Assembly: GCA_005798285.1 (NCBI GenBank)
Contig: SYKE01000247.1
Location: forward strand, 1-47,024
Length of the DNA: 47,024 nucleotides
Reading direction: 5' to 3'
Origin: Actinomycetota bacterium
Lineage (GTDB): Bacteria; Armatimonadota; SYMT01
The notes under the pieces were generated by a model. The model saw only the letters and a program-made list of their open reading frames with translations. It did not search any database and was not told the origin of the DNA. Every line of letters starts with the position of its first letter. Positions within the stretch are counted from its first letter, which is position 1. The position numbers were made by a program, and so were the translations under genes. Positions 1 to 7,043 of the stretch are shown piece after piece.

Positions 1-3000
1 ATGTTCGAGACCGATCGCCTGCCCGCGGTCTGGGTTCCCCGGCTGCTGGCGTTCGATCGGATCTGGGTTCCCGCGGAGTTCCATCGGGAGGCGTTTCTCC
101 GGAGCGGTATCCCGGAGGAGAAGCTCGGCGTCATTCCCGGCGCGCTGGACGCGACTCCGTTTCGCGCGCCGGCTGCCGCGGCGCCGGACCGGCTGCCCCC
201 CGGCGCCGAGCCGTTCCGCTTCCTTTCGGTCTTCGATTGGTCGATCCACAAGGGGTGGGATGTGCTCATCGAGTCGTTCGCGCGGGAGTTCGGCGGCGTG
301 GAGCGGGAGCGACCCCTGCGCGCTGACGTGGGGTTGGTGCTCAAGACCTGGAGCAGCCGCGGACAGTCGCCCGAGTCGATCCGTGCGGAAGCCGACGCGC
401 ATCTCAGGGTCGCCGTCGGTCGGGGTCTCGAGTCGCTGCCGAACGTCCACTTCTGGTTCGAGACCCTGCGGGAAGAGGAGCTGCCCGCGATGTATCACGC
501 CGTGCAGGCGTATGTGCTCGCTTCCCGCGGCGAGGGCTGGGGCCGGCCGCTCATGGAGGCGATGGCGGCGGGGCTCCCCACGATCGCCACCGCCTGGAGC
601 GGACCCACGGCGTTCCATTCGGAGCGGGTCGGCTATCCGCTTCCCTGCTCCGTGGCTCCCGTCTCGGAGCGGGGCGCGCGGGAGCTGCCGAGCTTTGCCG
701 GCCATCTCTGGGCGGAGCCGGACGGCGCGCTGCTGCGGCGGCTCATGGCGCGGCTGGTCTCGCGCCGCGCGGAGGGGCGGCGGAAGGGGAAGCTCGCCGC
801 GCGAGTGGTCTCTCGCTTCTTCTCGCCGGTCCGCGCGGCGCGGCTGATGCAGGCGGAGATCGCGGCGCTGGAGGCCCGCTGTCCGGCGCGCGCGCCGGTG
901 GCGGCGCTGCCGGGCCCCCGGCTCGGCGAGCCCGTGCCGGCCTATCCGCCGCTGCTTTCCGGCGCCGAGCCCGAGGTCGTGAACTTTCGCGAGCGGCTGG
1001 GCCGGCCGCTCCGCGTGCGATGGGAAGGCGATCAGCGGGTGCTCTCCAGCCTGGCGCTCGTGAACCGCGAACTCTGCCTGGGACTGCTGGAGAGCGGCGA
1101 TGTGGAACTCTCCCTGGGTGAGACGCCGGGCCCCTTCAGCACCCTCGCTGCCGGTTCGGATCCCCGGCTGGCGCGGCTCTTCGAGCGGCTCGACGCGCCG
1201 CTGAGCGGGCCCCCCGATCTCACGATCCGCCACCACTTCCCGCCGAACTGGGCGCCTCCGAAGGGGGGCGCCGCGCCGTGCGGCAAGCTGGCCGTGATGC
1301 AGCCCTGGGAGTATGCCTACCTGCCGGAGGCGTGGCGGGCGGGCTCGGCCGCGGCGGATGCGGTGTGGGCCTACTCGCGCTCGGTGCGGGATGTCTACGT
1401 CCGCTCGGGCACGCCGGCGGAGAAGGTGCGCCTCACGCCGCTCGGCTTCGATCCGGAGCTGTTTCAGCCGGACGGGGCCGGGCTGGAGCTGCCGACGACG
1501 AAGCGGACGCGTTTCCTCTTCGTGGGCGGCGCGATCGATCGGAAGGGCATCGATCTGGCGCTGGCGGCCTACCTCGCCGCCTTCACCCGCGCCGACGACG
1601 TCTGTCTCGTGGTGAAGGACATGGGGGTCCGCACGTTCTATCCGCAGAGCCCGGAGCGGGAGGCGGTGCTTCGCGCCGCGGCCGACCCCAACGCGCCGGA
1701 GATCCTCTACCTCGACGCGGATCTGACGCCGGATCAACTCGCGGCGCTCTATCGCTCCTGCGCCTGCCTGGTGCAGCCGTATCGGGGCGAGGGCTTCGCG
1801 CTGCCGCCCCTGGAGGCCGCTGCGTGCGGCGTGCCGTCGATCGTGACGGCGGGCGGGCCGACGGACGACTTCCTCGACGAGCGCTGCTCGCTCCGCGTGC
1901 CGGCGGGGCGTCGCTATCTCGGGCGCCGGGGACTCGGCTTCGAGGATCAGTTCGTCTGCGTGGAGGAGCCGTGGCAGCTCGAGCCGGATCCGGAGGCGCT
2001 GAAGGAGCGGCTGCTGTGGGCGTACCGGGAGCCGGAAGCGCTGGCGCGACTCGGAGCCGCGGCGCGCGCCAAGGTCGCGCGCGACTGGAGTTGGGGCAGC
2101 GCCGTTCGGATCCTGAGAGACCGCATCGCGGAGCTCGTCTGCCCCGCGTCCGCCGCTCCGGTCGAGGCGCCGGTTCCTTTTGCGCCCGAAGCGTCTTCCC
2201 TGGCCGCCCCGCCCAAGAAGCCGGCCGGGCTCTGGGTGGAGGGGCGGCCCTGGATCAGCCTCTGTGTCATCGCGCGGAACGAGGCGCCGCGCCTCGGCGA
2301 GATGCTGGCGAGCTTCGCGCCCTTTGTCGGAGAAATCGTCGTCGTCGACACCGGGTCCACCGACGGCACGCCCGAAATCGCGCGGGAGCAGGGCGCCCGG
2401 GTCTTCACGATGCCCTGGCCCGACTGCTTCAGCACCGCGCGCAATGCCAGCCTCTCCCTCGCGCGGGGACACTGGATCCTCTGGGCCGACGCCGACGACG
2501 TGCTGCCGCCGGCTTCGGGCGAGGGGATCGTCGAACTGCTCCGGCCGCACCTCCCGGCTTCCGCGGGCGGCGCCGCGCGGCCGGCGGCGGCGTACTCCAT
2601 CGCCGTCCGTATTCCCGCCGCCGATCCGCTGCGGACGGAGTCGCTGGTGGACCACGTGAAGCTCTTCCCGAACCGACCGGACCTCCGCTTCGAGCATCGG
2701 ATCCACGAGCAGATCCTGCCCGCCATCCGCCGCGCGGAACTGCCGCTGGTGAAGACGCGCCTCTTCGTCGTGCATCAGAACTACGACCGCTCGCCGGAAG
2801 GCCAGGCACGGAAGCGGGCCCGCGACGAGCGCCTCCTGCGGCTGGAGCTGCTGGAGCGGCCCGACCACCCGTTCACGTTGTTCAACCTCGGCATGACGCA
2901 TCTCGAAGCCTGGCGCAACTACACCGTGGCGGCGCAGTACCTCGAGCGCTCGATCCGGCTCTCCCACCCCAACGACAGCATCGTGAGCAAGGCGCATGCC

Positions 3001-3036
3001 ATGCTGACCACGGCGCGGCTGCTGCTGGGCGAGTAA
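1..3036 (+). CDS. Multi-domain glycosyltransferase (GT4-GT4-GT2) with TPR tail, 5' partial, ends at premature TAA
   Basis: Probably builds a surface polysaccharide or O-antigen-like glycan in the cytoplasm. Residues 1-290 are the later part of a GT4 (GT-B) domain, with a GEGWGRPLMEAMAAGLP nucleotide-sugar motif near 178-195. A second GT4-like domain spans about 330-715, with FLFVGGAIDRKG near 508 and RGEGFALPPLEAAACGVP near 598. A GT2 (GT-A) domain begins near 754 (SLCVIARNE) and has an acidic WADADD motif near 830. A TPR-like stretch follows from about 955. The first codon is an ATG at base 1, but the usual N-terminal part of the first GT4 fold is missing and MFETDR is normally internal in this family, so the gene almost certainly starts upstream of the window. 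The frame stops at TAA 3034-3036, yet coding character continues in the same frame to 3522. Acceptor and donor sugars cannot be told. Confidence 0.85.
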   Translation: MFETDRLPAVWVPRLLAFDRIWVPAEFHREAFLRSGIPEEKLGVIPGALDATPFRAPAAAAPDRLPPGAEPFRFLSVFDWSIHKGWDVLIESFAREFGGVERERPLRADVGLVLKTWSSRGQSPESIRAEADAHLRVAVGRGLESLPNVHFWFETLREEELPAMYHAVQAYVLASRGEGWGRPLMEAMAAGLPTIATAWSGPTAFHSERVGYPLPCSVAPVSERGARELPSFAGHLWAEPDGALLRRLMARLVSRRAEGRRKGKLAARVVSRFFSPVRAARLMQAEIAALEARCPARAPVAALPGPRLGEPVPAYPPLLSGAEPEVVNFRERLGRPLRVRWEGDQRVLSSLALVNRELCLGLLESGDVELSLGETPGPFSTLAAGSDPRLARLFERLDAPLSGPPDLTIRHHFPPNWAPPKGGAAPCGKLAVMQPWEYAYLPEAWRAGSAAADAVWAYSRSVRDVYVRSGTPAEKVRLTPLGFDPELFQPDGAGLELPTTKRTRFLFVGGAIDRKGIDLALAAYLAAFTRADDVCLVVKDMGVRTFYPQSPEREAVLRAAADPNAPEILYLDADLTPDQLAALYRSCACLVQPYRGEGFALPPLEAAACGVPSIVTAGGPTDDFLDERCSLRVPAGRRYLGRRGLGFEDQFVCVEEPWQLEPDPEALKERLLWAYREPEALARLGAAARAKVARDWSWGSAVRILRDRIAELVCPASAAPVEAPVPFAPEASSLAAPPKKPAGLWVEGRPWISLCVIARNEAPRLGEMLASFAPFVGEIVVVDTGSTDGTPEIAREQGARVFTMPWPDCFSTARNASLSLARGHWILWADADDVLPPASGEGIVELLRPHLPASAGGAARPAAAYSIAVRIPAADPLRTESLVDHVKLFPNRPDLRFEHRIHEQILPAIRRAELPLVKTRLFVVHQNYDRSPEGQARKRARDERLLRLELLERPDHPFTLFNLGMTHLEAWRNYTVAAQYLERSIRLSHPNDSIVSKAHAMLTTARLLLGE

Positions 3037-3126
3037 GAGGCCGCCGCCGCGGCGAATGAGGCCGGCCGGCTCCACGCTCCGGACGATCCCGAACTGCTGC
3101 TGCTGGCCGGCGAGGTCTATCCCCGA

Positions 3127-3522
3127 TTGAACCGGATGGCGGACGCGCGGCTGGCGCTGGAGCGGCTGACGGCGCGGGCGCGGAACGACGGCGCGGAGCC
3201 CGAGGCCGGGGAGGGAGAGGCGACGGGCTTTCGGAGCGTGGAGTGCGGCCTGGCCACGCGCAAGGGTCCGCACGCGCTGGCGCTCCTCTACCGGCGGCTC
3301 GGCGACCTCGATCACTGCATCTCGGAGCTGGAAAGGCTCGCGGAGCGGGCGCCGGAGTACGTGCCCGCGCGGCTCGATCTCGTGGAGAGCCTGGTTCTGG
3401 CGGGCCGGATGACCGAGGCGGACGCTCACCTGCGGGAGATCCCCGAGACGCCGGAGACGGCGCCGGAGCGCGCGCGGCTCTCGACGCTGACGGCGCGGTC
3501 GATCGAGGGGGCGGGAGACTGA
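3127..3522 (+). CDS. 3' part of the interrupted glycosyltransferase: TPR region after the in-frame stop
   Basis: This reading frame is the direct continuation of the upstream glycosyltransferase. From the TAA at 3034 the same frame stays open through 3037-3522 and encodes an alanine-rich TPR-like sequence (about LLLLAGEVYPRLNRM, then LALLYRRLGDLDHCISELERL and YVPARLDLVESLVLAGRM). If made alone it could start at TTG 3127 or ATG 3136, but no convincing ribosome binding site is seen. The simplest reading is one ancestral gene of 1..3522 split by a nonsense change or an assembly error. Read-through is possible but not shown. It ends at TGA 3520-3522, and the methyltransferase begins within a few bases, so the operon spacing fits the original long gene. 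Confidence 0.7.
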   Translation: MNRMADARLALERLTARARNDGAEPEAGEGEATGFRSVECGLATRKGPHALALLYRRLGDLDHCISELERLAERAPEYVPARLDLVESLVLAGRMTEADAHLREIPETPETAPERARLSTLTARSIEGAGD

Positions 3523-3525
3523 GTG

Positions 3526-4080
3526 ATGGGAAGCGAGACCTCCAAAGCACGCGAGCGACGGCTGCGGGATGGGCTCTTCGAGCGCCACCTCACGGGCCGC
3601 GGCATCGACATCGGGTGCGGCGACGATCCGATCACCGCCGACTGCGTTCGCTGGGACCGGGCGCAGGGCGACGCGCAGGAGTTGCCGGGACTGGCGGCGG
3701 GCTGCTTCGACTGGGTCTACTCGAGCCACTGCCTCGAAGACCTGCCGGATCCCCGGCGGGCGCTGAGGCGGTGGTGGGAGGTGCTCCGTCCCGGCGGGAG
3801 CCTCTGCGTGGTGGTGCCGGACGAGGATCTCTACGAGCAGGGCCACTGGCCGAGCCGCTTCAACGGCGACCACCGCTGGACGTTTACGATCCACAAGACG
3901 CGAAGCTGGTCCCCGGTCAGCCTGAACCTGGCGGAGTTGCTCGCGGAGCTGCCGGAGCATGAGATCGTGCGCTTGATGCGCTGCGACGCCGGGTATCGCT
4001 ACGGGGGCGGCGTGTGGGACCGCACCCACGGCGATGCGGAAGCCGCGATCGAGGCGCTGGTTCGAAAGCAGACGGCATGA
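3526..4080 (+). CDS. Class I SAM-dependent methyltransferase (Methyltransf_11 type)
   Basis: Predicted cytoplasmic methyltransferase of about 184 residues. Motif I is GRGIDIGCGDDP near residues 25-36 and binds the methionine moiety of SAM. The post-I acidic stretch is WDRAQGDAQELP. The motif IV region DWVYSSHCLEDLPDP and the following VLRPGGSLCVVVPDED are typical of the Methyltransf_11 family. The start is ATG 3526; a GTG at 3523 is in frame and equally possible. The ATG is four bases after the preceding stop, and the gene end overlaps the next start by 4 bp (ATGA), so it sits in an operon with glycosyltransferases. It probably modifies a sugar, lipid-linked glycan or precursor. The substrate is not readable from sequence. 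Confidence 0.85.
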   Translation: MGSETSKARERRLRDGLFERHLTGRGIDIGCGDDPITADCVRWDRAQGDAQELPGLAAGCFDWVYSSHCLEDLPDPRRALRRWWEVLRPGGSLCVVVPDEDLYEQGHWPSRFNGDHRWTFTIHKTRSWSPVSLNLAELLAELPEHEIVRLMRCDAGYRYGGGVWDRTHGDAEAAIEALVRKQTA

Positions 4081-4994
4081 GCGGCGGCCGAGAGCGGTTC
4101 ACGGCGGAGGCGGGGATCCATCCCGGCGGCGTGGTTAGCTTCGACCGGCTGCGGATCTACACCGGGATCCTGGGCCAGATCGGCGACATCGTGATGTTCA
4201 CGGCGACGGCGCGCCGGTTGAAGGAACTGTATCCGAACAGCGAGCTGACGGTTGCGGTGGGGCGACCGTATGAAGCCGCGGGCCGGTTGGTGGCGGGGCT
4301 GCCGTATGTGGATCGGGTCTTCGTGACGCAGAACTACTTCGAGCGACTGACGCCCGCGCTGTTCCAGCCCTGGGAGCGAGGGTGGCCCGTCGATCTCCGC
4401 GGCGACGACGAGGTTGCGGAAGAGCGACGCCATCATCTGATCCTGCCCACGCGCCCCCGTCCCCGGCGGGAGCGGTGGTGGGAAACGCGGCATCAGGTCG
4501 CGGAGACGGCGGAGATGGTGGGCGTACCCGGTCCCATCGACCTCCGCACGGAGGTGGCGATCCCCCTCGACACGCGGACCCCTGACCTCGCGCGGGGGAA
4601 GGTCGTGCTCCACAACGATCCCAGGATCGACCCGCGCAAGGCGTGGTCCTGGGAGGCGGTGCGGGAACTCGCGCGGGCGCTGGGGCCGGGCCAACTGGCG
4701 CTCCTGGGCGCGCCGGGTCCCGAGGTTCCGGGCACGGTGGACCTGCGCGGAAGGACCACGCTCGCCGAGGCCGCGGCCGCGATCCGCGCGAGCCACTGCT
4801 TCGTAGGGATCGACTCCGGGCTGATGTGGATCGCGGGGGCGCTGCAGTCGAGAACGGTGGGACTCTACGGCACGGAATACCTGCCGAAACCGGAAGCGGT
4901 CCAACCGGTCAACCCGAATGCGATTTACCTGAACAGCCCGGGCGCAGTGTCGGAGATCCCGGCGGAGGCGGTGCGAGCGTCACTCGGGGACTGA
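4077..4994 (+). CDS. Glycosyltransferase family 9 (heptosyltransferase-like)
   Basis: About 305 residues, GT-B fold, related to ADP-heptose:LPS heptosyltransferases. Visible marks are the N-terminal GILGQIGDIVMFTATARRLKELYP, the first-domain strand SELTVAVGRPYEAAGRLV, and the C-terminal donor region HCFVGIDSGLMWIAGALQSRTVGLYG, matching the GT9 pattern of a conserved Asp-Ser-Gly before an Ala-rich helix. The start ATG 4077 overlaps the methyltransferase stop (ATGA), which favours translational coupling. An in-frame upstream extension exists but lies inside the methyltransferase. With the upstream GT4/GT2 protein and the methyltransferase it forms a glycan-assembly block. The sugar transferred is not determinable. 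Confidence 0.85.
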   Translation: MSGGRERFTAEAGIHPGGVVSFDRLRIYTGILGQIGDIVMFTATARRLKELYPNSELTVAVGRPYEAAGRLVAGLPYVDRVFVTQNYFERLTPALFQPWERGWPVDLRGDDEVAEERRHHLILPTRPRPRRERWWETRHQVAETAEMVGVPGPIDLRTEVAIPLDTRTPDLARGKVVLHNDPRIDPRKAWSWEAVRELARALGPGQLALLGAPGPEVPGTVDLRGRTTLAEAAAAIRASHCFVGIDSGLMWIAGALQSRTVGLYGTEYLPKPEAVQPVNPNAIYLNSPGAVSEIPAEAVRASLGD

Positions 4995-5183
4995 TCTTCG
5001 CACTGCGAGTCAATGCAGCAGCAGAGACGTCCGACTACCGGGGCCTGCAACTGAGATCTGACATGTGCGGGCTCACGCTCCTCGAAGGCCATGCCGAGTC
5101 GGCCGTGCGCCACCGTGACGGGGTTCGCGGCTCGGTCGGAGCCCTTCCCTGCCGTTCTGGCGAGGGTGGGTCGAGTGTCAAGG

Positions 5184-5375
5184 GGGAGTGTTCTCTCGGC
5201 GCCGGTGCTGAACACGGGGGAGCGCCCGGCGGGAACTGCTTGCGGTATCTTCAGCCCTGGTTCCTCGGGTCAAGCCCGTGGATGACAATGATCGAAAGGT
5301 GGGGAGGTGGTAGCCGCGGGTGTGCCTGCGGGGTCGCAATGGTGTGCTTGCTGTTTGAACTGGGAGAACACTCCC
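5184..5375. repeat. 12-bp perfect inverted repeat pair bounding about 190 bp
   Basis: gggagtgttctc at 5184-5195 is the exact reverse complement of gagaacactccc at 5364-5375. The arms do not extend cleanly and no target duplication is evident. The interior has no gene but contains small palindromes. It could be a small non-autonomous element or a chance structure. Confidence 0.4.
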
Positions 5376-5551
5376 ACCTGGCAGTAGAATCACCATATTC
5401 AGAACGGGAGGGCGAGGCTCCGACCGAGCCACGAACCGACATCCTGGTCCACTGCCACCGTATCGGGGTCGCCGACCGAGCCGATGGTGACGGGCTCCCG
5501 CCTCGTTCACCGAGTCGAGTATCCTGACGCCCGGCGGCGGAGCGAAGTCAT

Positions 5552-5660
5552 GAGGCCGGCACGAACGCACACGGGCAGCCCGGGATTGAAATCCCGGGCT
5601 GCTGCATGGAAGTCCTGCGGGCAGAGGGGGCACGCTCGCTCGATCGGCCCTTGTGCGGAC
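5552..5660. repeat. Repeat copy A, centred on palindrome 5579-5598
   Basis: First and most diverged copy. It has the 20-bp palindrome cccgggattgaaatcccggg (9-bp arms, GA loop), followed by a tail (gctgctgcatggaagtcctg and on) that matches copies B and C with several substitutions. Copy A lacks the flanking agaggccgc sequence seen in the other two and loses similarity near 5640-5660. Confidence 0.7.
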
Positions 5661-5720
5661 ACGCCGAGATTCGCTCGCCCAGGTGAGGGGAACGAGATCA
5701 TGAGGCTGGGGCGAACGCGC

Positions 5721-5861
5721 AGAGGCCGCCCGGGATTGAAATCCCGGGCTACTGCGTGGAAGCCCTGCGGGCTGAGGGGGCGCGCTCGCGCAGCGAGCGA
5801 TTTCGAGTCCCGGAGGGACTTACACGAACGTAGCCGGGTGTTTCAACACCGGGCGGCCTCT
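5721..5861. repeat. Repeat copy B: foldback element with 13-bp terminal inverted repeats
   Basis: The left end agaggccgcccgg (5721-5733) and the right end ccgggcggcctct (5849-5861) are perfect reverse complements. Inside are the 20-bp palindrome at 5729-5748, a second hairpin agtcccggagggact (5806-5820), and an imperfect third hairpin around tgtttcaaca (5837-5846). The 141-bp unit is therefore a multi-hairpin foldback sequence. It resembles a miniature inverted-repeat element, but the flanks show no clear target-site duplication. The outer sequence shared with copy C begins near 5705. Confidence 0.75.
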
Positions 5862-5896
5862 GTGAGATCGCCCCGGTCGGGGGCGTGGGACGTATG

Positions 5897-6033
5897 GCTG
5901 GGGCAAACGCGCAGAGGCCGCCCGGGATTGAAATCCCGGGCTGCTGCGTGGAAGCCCTGCGGGCTGAGGGGGCGCGCTCGCGCAGCGGGAGACTTCGAGT
6001 CCCGGAGGGACTTTCACGAAGCAAGCCGGTTGA
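5897..6033. repeat. Repeat copy C, 192 bp downstream of copy B
   Basis: Matches copy B from gctggggcaaacgcgc (5897) through the palindrome at 5921-5940 and the hairpin at 5998-6012, with only scattered differences, then diverges after cttcgag/ttcacgaa. The matching right-hand inverted terminus of copy B is not found at the expected place, so copy C looks truncated on its right side. Confidence 0.7.
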
Positions 6034-6220
6034 GTGGTCGGGGCGACGAGCGTCTGCGAACGGAGGCCCCCTGGGGCGGCCTGGGACCGCGGACATCTTG
6101 CCCGCCCCGTGCGCGCCAACACCATGCCGGCGGCAAACCTCCGAGAAGCGCTCTTATCCCCACGCGTCAACCCCACCACCGTCGTCCCCGCAGAAGATGC
6201 GTGAGGCGTAATCTCACTCC

Positions 6221-6755
6221 TCAAAGCGGGCATCCATTCGCGGCGACCCGGCGCGTCGCCGCGGCTGAGTCGGGTGGGCGCCCTTCACGGGAACTGCTTG
6301 TGGCTTCGACACCCCTCCCCTGCCGCACAACCACGCACCACTCCTTCAGGTTCAAGTCGTTGAGCTTGAGGTCGAGCAGTTCCTGCCGCCGCAGCGCGGC
6401 GCAGCAGAGGGCGGCGAACATCCCACGGGCCCGTGCCGCCTTGACGGGATCGGCCAGCCGCTGGCAGACCGCCAGTAGCGCCCGCTATGGCTTCAAGTAG
6501 TCGCAGAGACCCCCCAGTGTGGCGAAGCCGCGCGGATGGTGCGCGGGCGATACTGCAGCCTCGCCATGGGGGAGAGGTAGCGTTTGAGCGTGGTGGGGTT
6601 GAGCTCCCCCAGGGAAGGCGGTCATAGTCCGTGCCGACGAGCCACTTCGCGTAGAAGCGCAGCCAGCTTCCGAAGGTCTTGCAGGTCCGCGTGGCGAGTC
6701 CCCGCTCTACCTTGCAGTGGTCCAGGTAGTCCTCGATGAGCTCCGTCAGTAACAT
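6221..6755 (-). pseudogene. Decayed tyrosine recombinase/phage-type integrase
   Basis: Reading leftward from ATG 6753-6755, the first frame gives an N-terminal SAM-like (core-binding) integrase domain (LTELIEDYLDHCKVERGLAT, then FGSWLRFYAKWL). Similarity then moves to another frame (GELNPTTLKRYLSPMARL), and next to a third stretch with the catalytic-domain start ALCCAALRRQELLDLKLNDL and NLKEWCVVVRQG, then KPQAVPV in yet another frame. So several frameshifts are present. The family's downstream HxxR box and catalytic Tyr cannot be found before the repeat region, so it is also truncated. It starts 94 bp from the tRNA-Ala 3' end and reads away from it, the usual arrangement for an integrase left beside its attachment site. 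Confidence 0.85.
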
Positions 6756-6757
6756 GC

Positions 6758-6802
6758 AAAAACCCCGTCATCCTGTGATCGTACCCAGGAGGTGACGGGG
6801 TT
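6758..6802 (-). terminator. Rho-independent terminator of tRNA-Ala
   Basis: On the minus strand an 8-bp CCCCGTCA/TGACGGGG stem, extended inward by TCCTG/CAGGA across a two-base bulge, is followed directly by five T. It lies 47 bases past the tRNA 3' end and just upstream of the integrase remnant start. Confidence 0.8.
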
Positions 6803-6848
6803 GAAGGTGGATACCGCCCGAGTCGAGCGGTAGAACGTGGTGTGAGAG

Positions 6849-6921
6849 TGGACCTGAGGGGATTCGAACCCCTGACCTCCGCGATGCGAACGCGGCGCTC
6901 TCCCAACTGAGCCACAGGCCC
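6849..6921 (-). tRNA. tRNA-Ala (anticodon CGC)
   Basis: A 73-nt cloverleaf on the minus strand: acceptor GGGCCTG/CAGGTCC with the G3-U70 wobble that marks alanine tRNAs, a D arm GCTC/GAGC, anticodon stem CCGCG/CGCGG with loop TTCGCAT (anticodon CGC, reading GCG), a T arm AGGGG-TTCGAAT-CCCCT, and discriminator A. CCA is not encoded (next bases are CTC), so it must be added after transcription. It has a promoter and a terminator of its own, and its 3' end faces the integrase remnant. Confidence 0.97.
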
Positions 6922-6934
6922 GGAAACAGACCGG

Positions 6935-6962
6935 ATTATACCACTGTGCCGAACCGAGTCAA
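6935..6962 (-). promoter_or_regulatory. Sigma-70-type promoter for tRNA-Ala
   Basis: On the minus strand TTGACT (6962-6957) and a perfect TATAAT (6940-6935) are separated by 16 bp. The tRNA 5' end lies 13 bases past the -10 box, so the primary transcript would have a very short leader. Confidence 0.85.
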
Positions 6963-7043
6963 GAGAAGCGCCGCGACGCCAGAGGGCCACCTCCGGCCCG
7001 GATCGCCGCAGGTGCGGCCGGGGCGGGGGGCCAACCCTGAGTC

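Larger units (their letters stand above)
4995..6220. other. 1.2 kb without a credible protein gene, rich in repeats
   Basis: No frame here has family-like protein sequence. The open frames are low-complexity Arg/Gly/Pro shadows crossing the repeats. Visible content is a 12-bp inverted repeat pair (5184-5195 and 5364-5375), a hairpin-prone stretch around 5270 (cgggtcaagcccg), two occurrences of ccgaccgagcc (near 5420 and 5474), and three copies of a repeat centred on a 20-bp palindrome (5579-5598, 5729-5748, 5921-5940). It lies beside an integrase remnant and a tRNA, so it is probably the debris of one or more mobile elements. Confidence 0.7.

Noticed and set aside
1278-3059. Second plus-strand frame of 593 codons inside the glycosyltransferase
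   Set aside because: Low-complexity Arg/Gly/Ala sequence; the correct frame shows three glycosyltransferase domains.
5552-6033. CRISPR array
   Set aside because: Spacing is irregular (150 and 192 bp), the units are long and internally palindromic, and there are no short unique spacers or cas genes.
5484-6500. Plus-strand open frame of 338 codons across the repeat region
   Set aside because: It simply translates the repeat units and the antisense of the integrase remnant; same peptide recurs at each copy.
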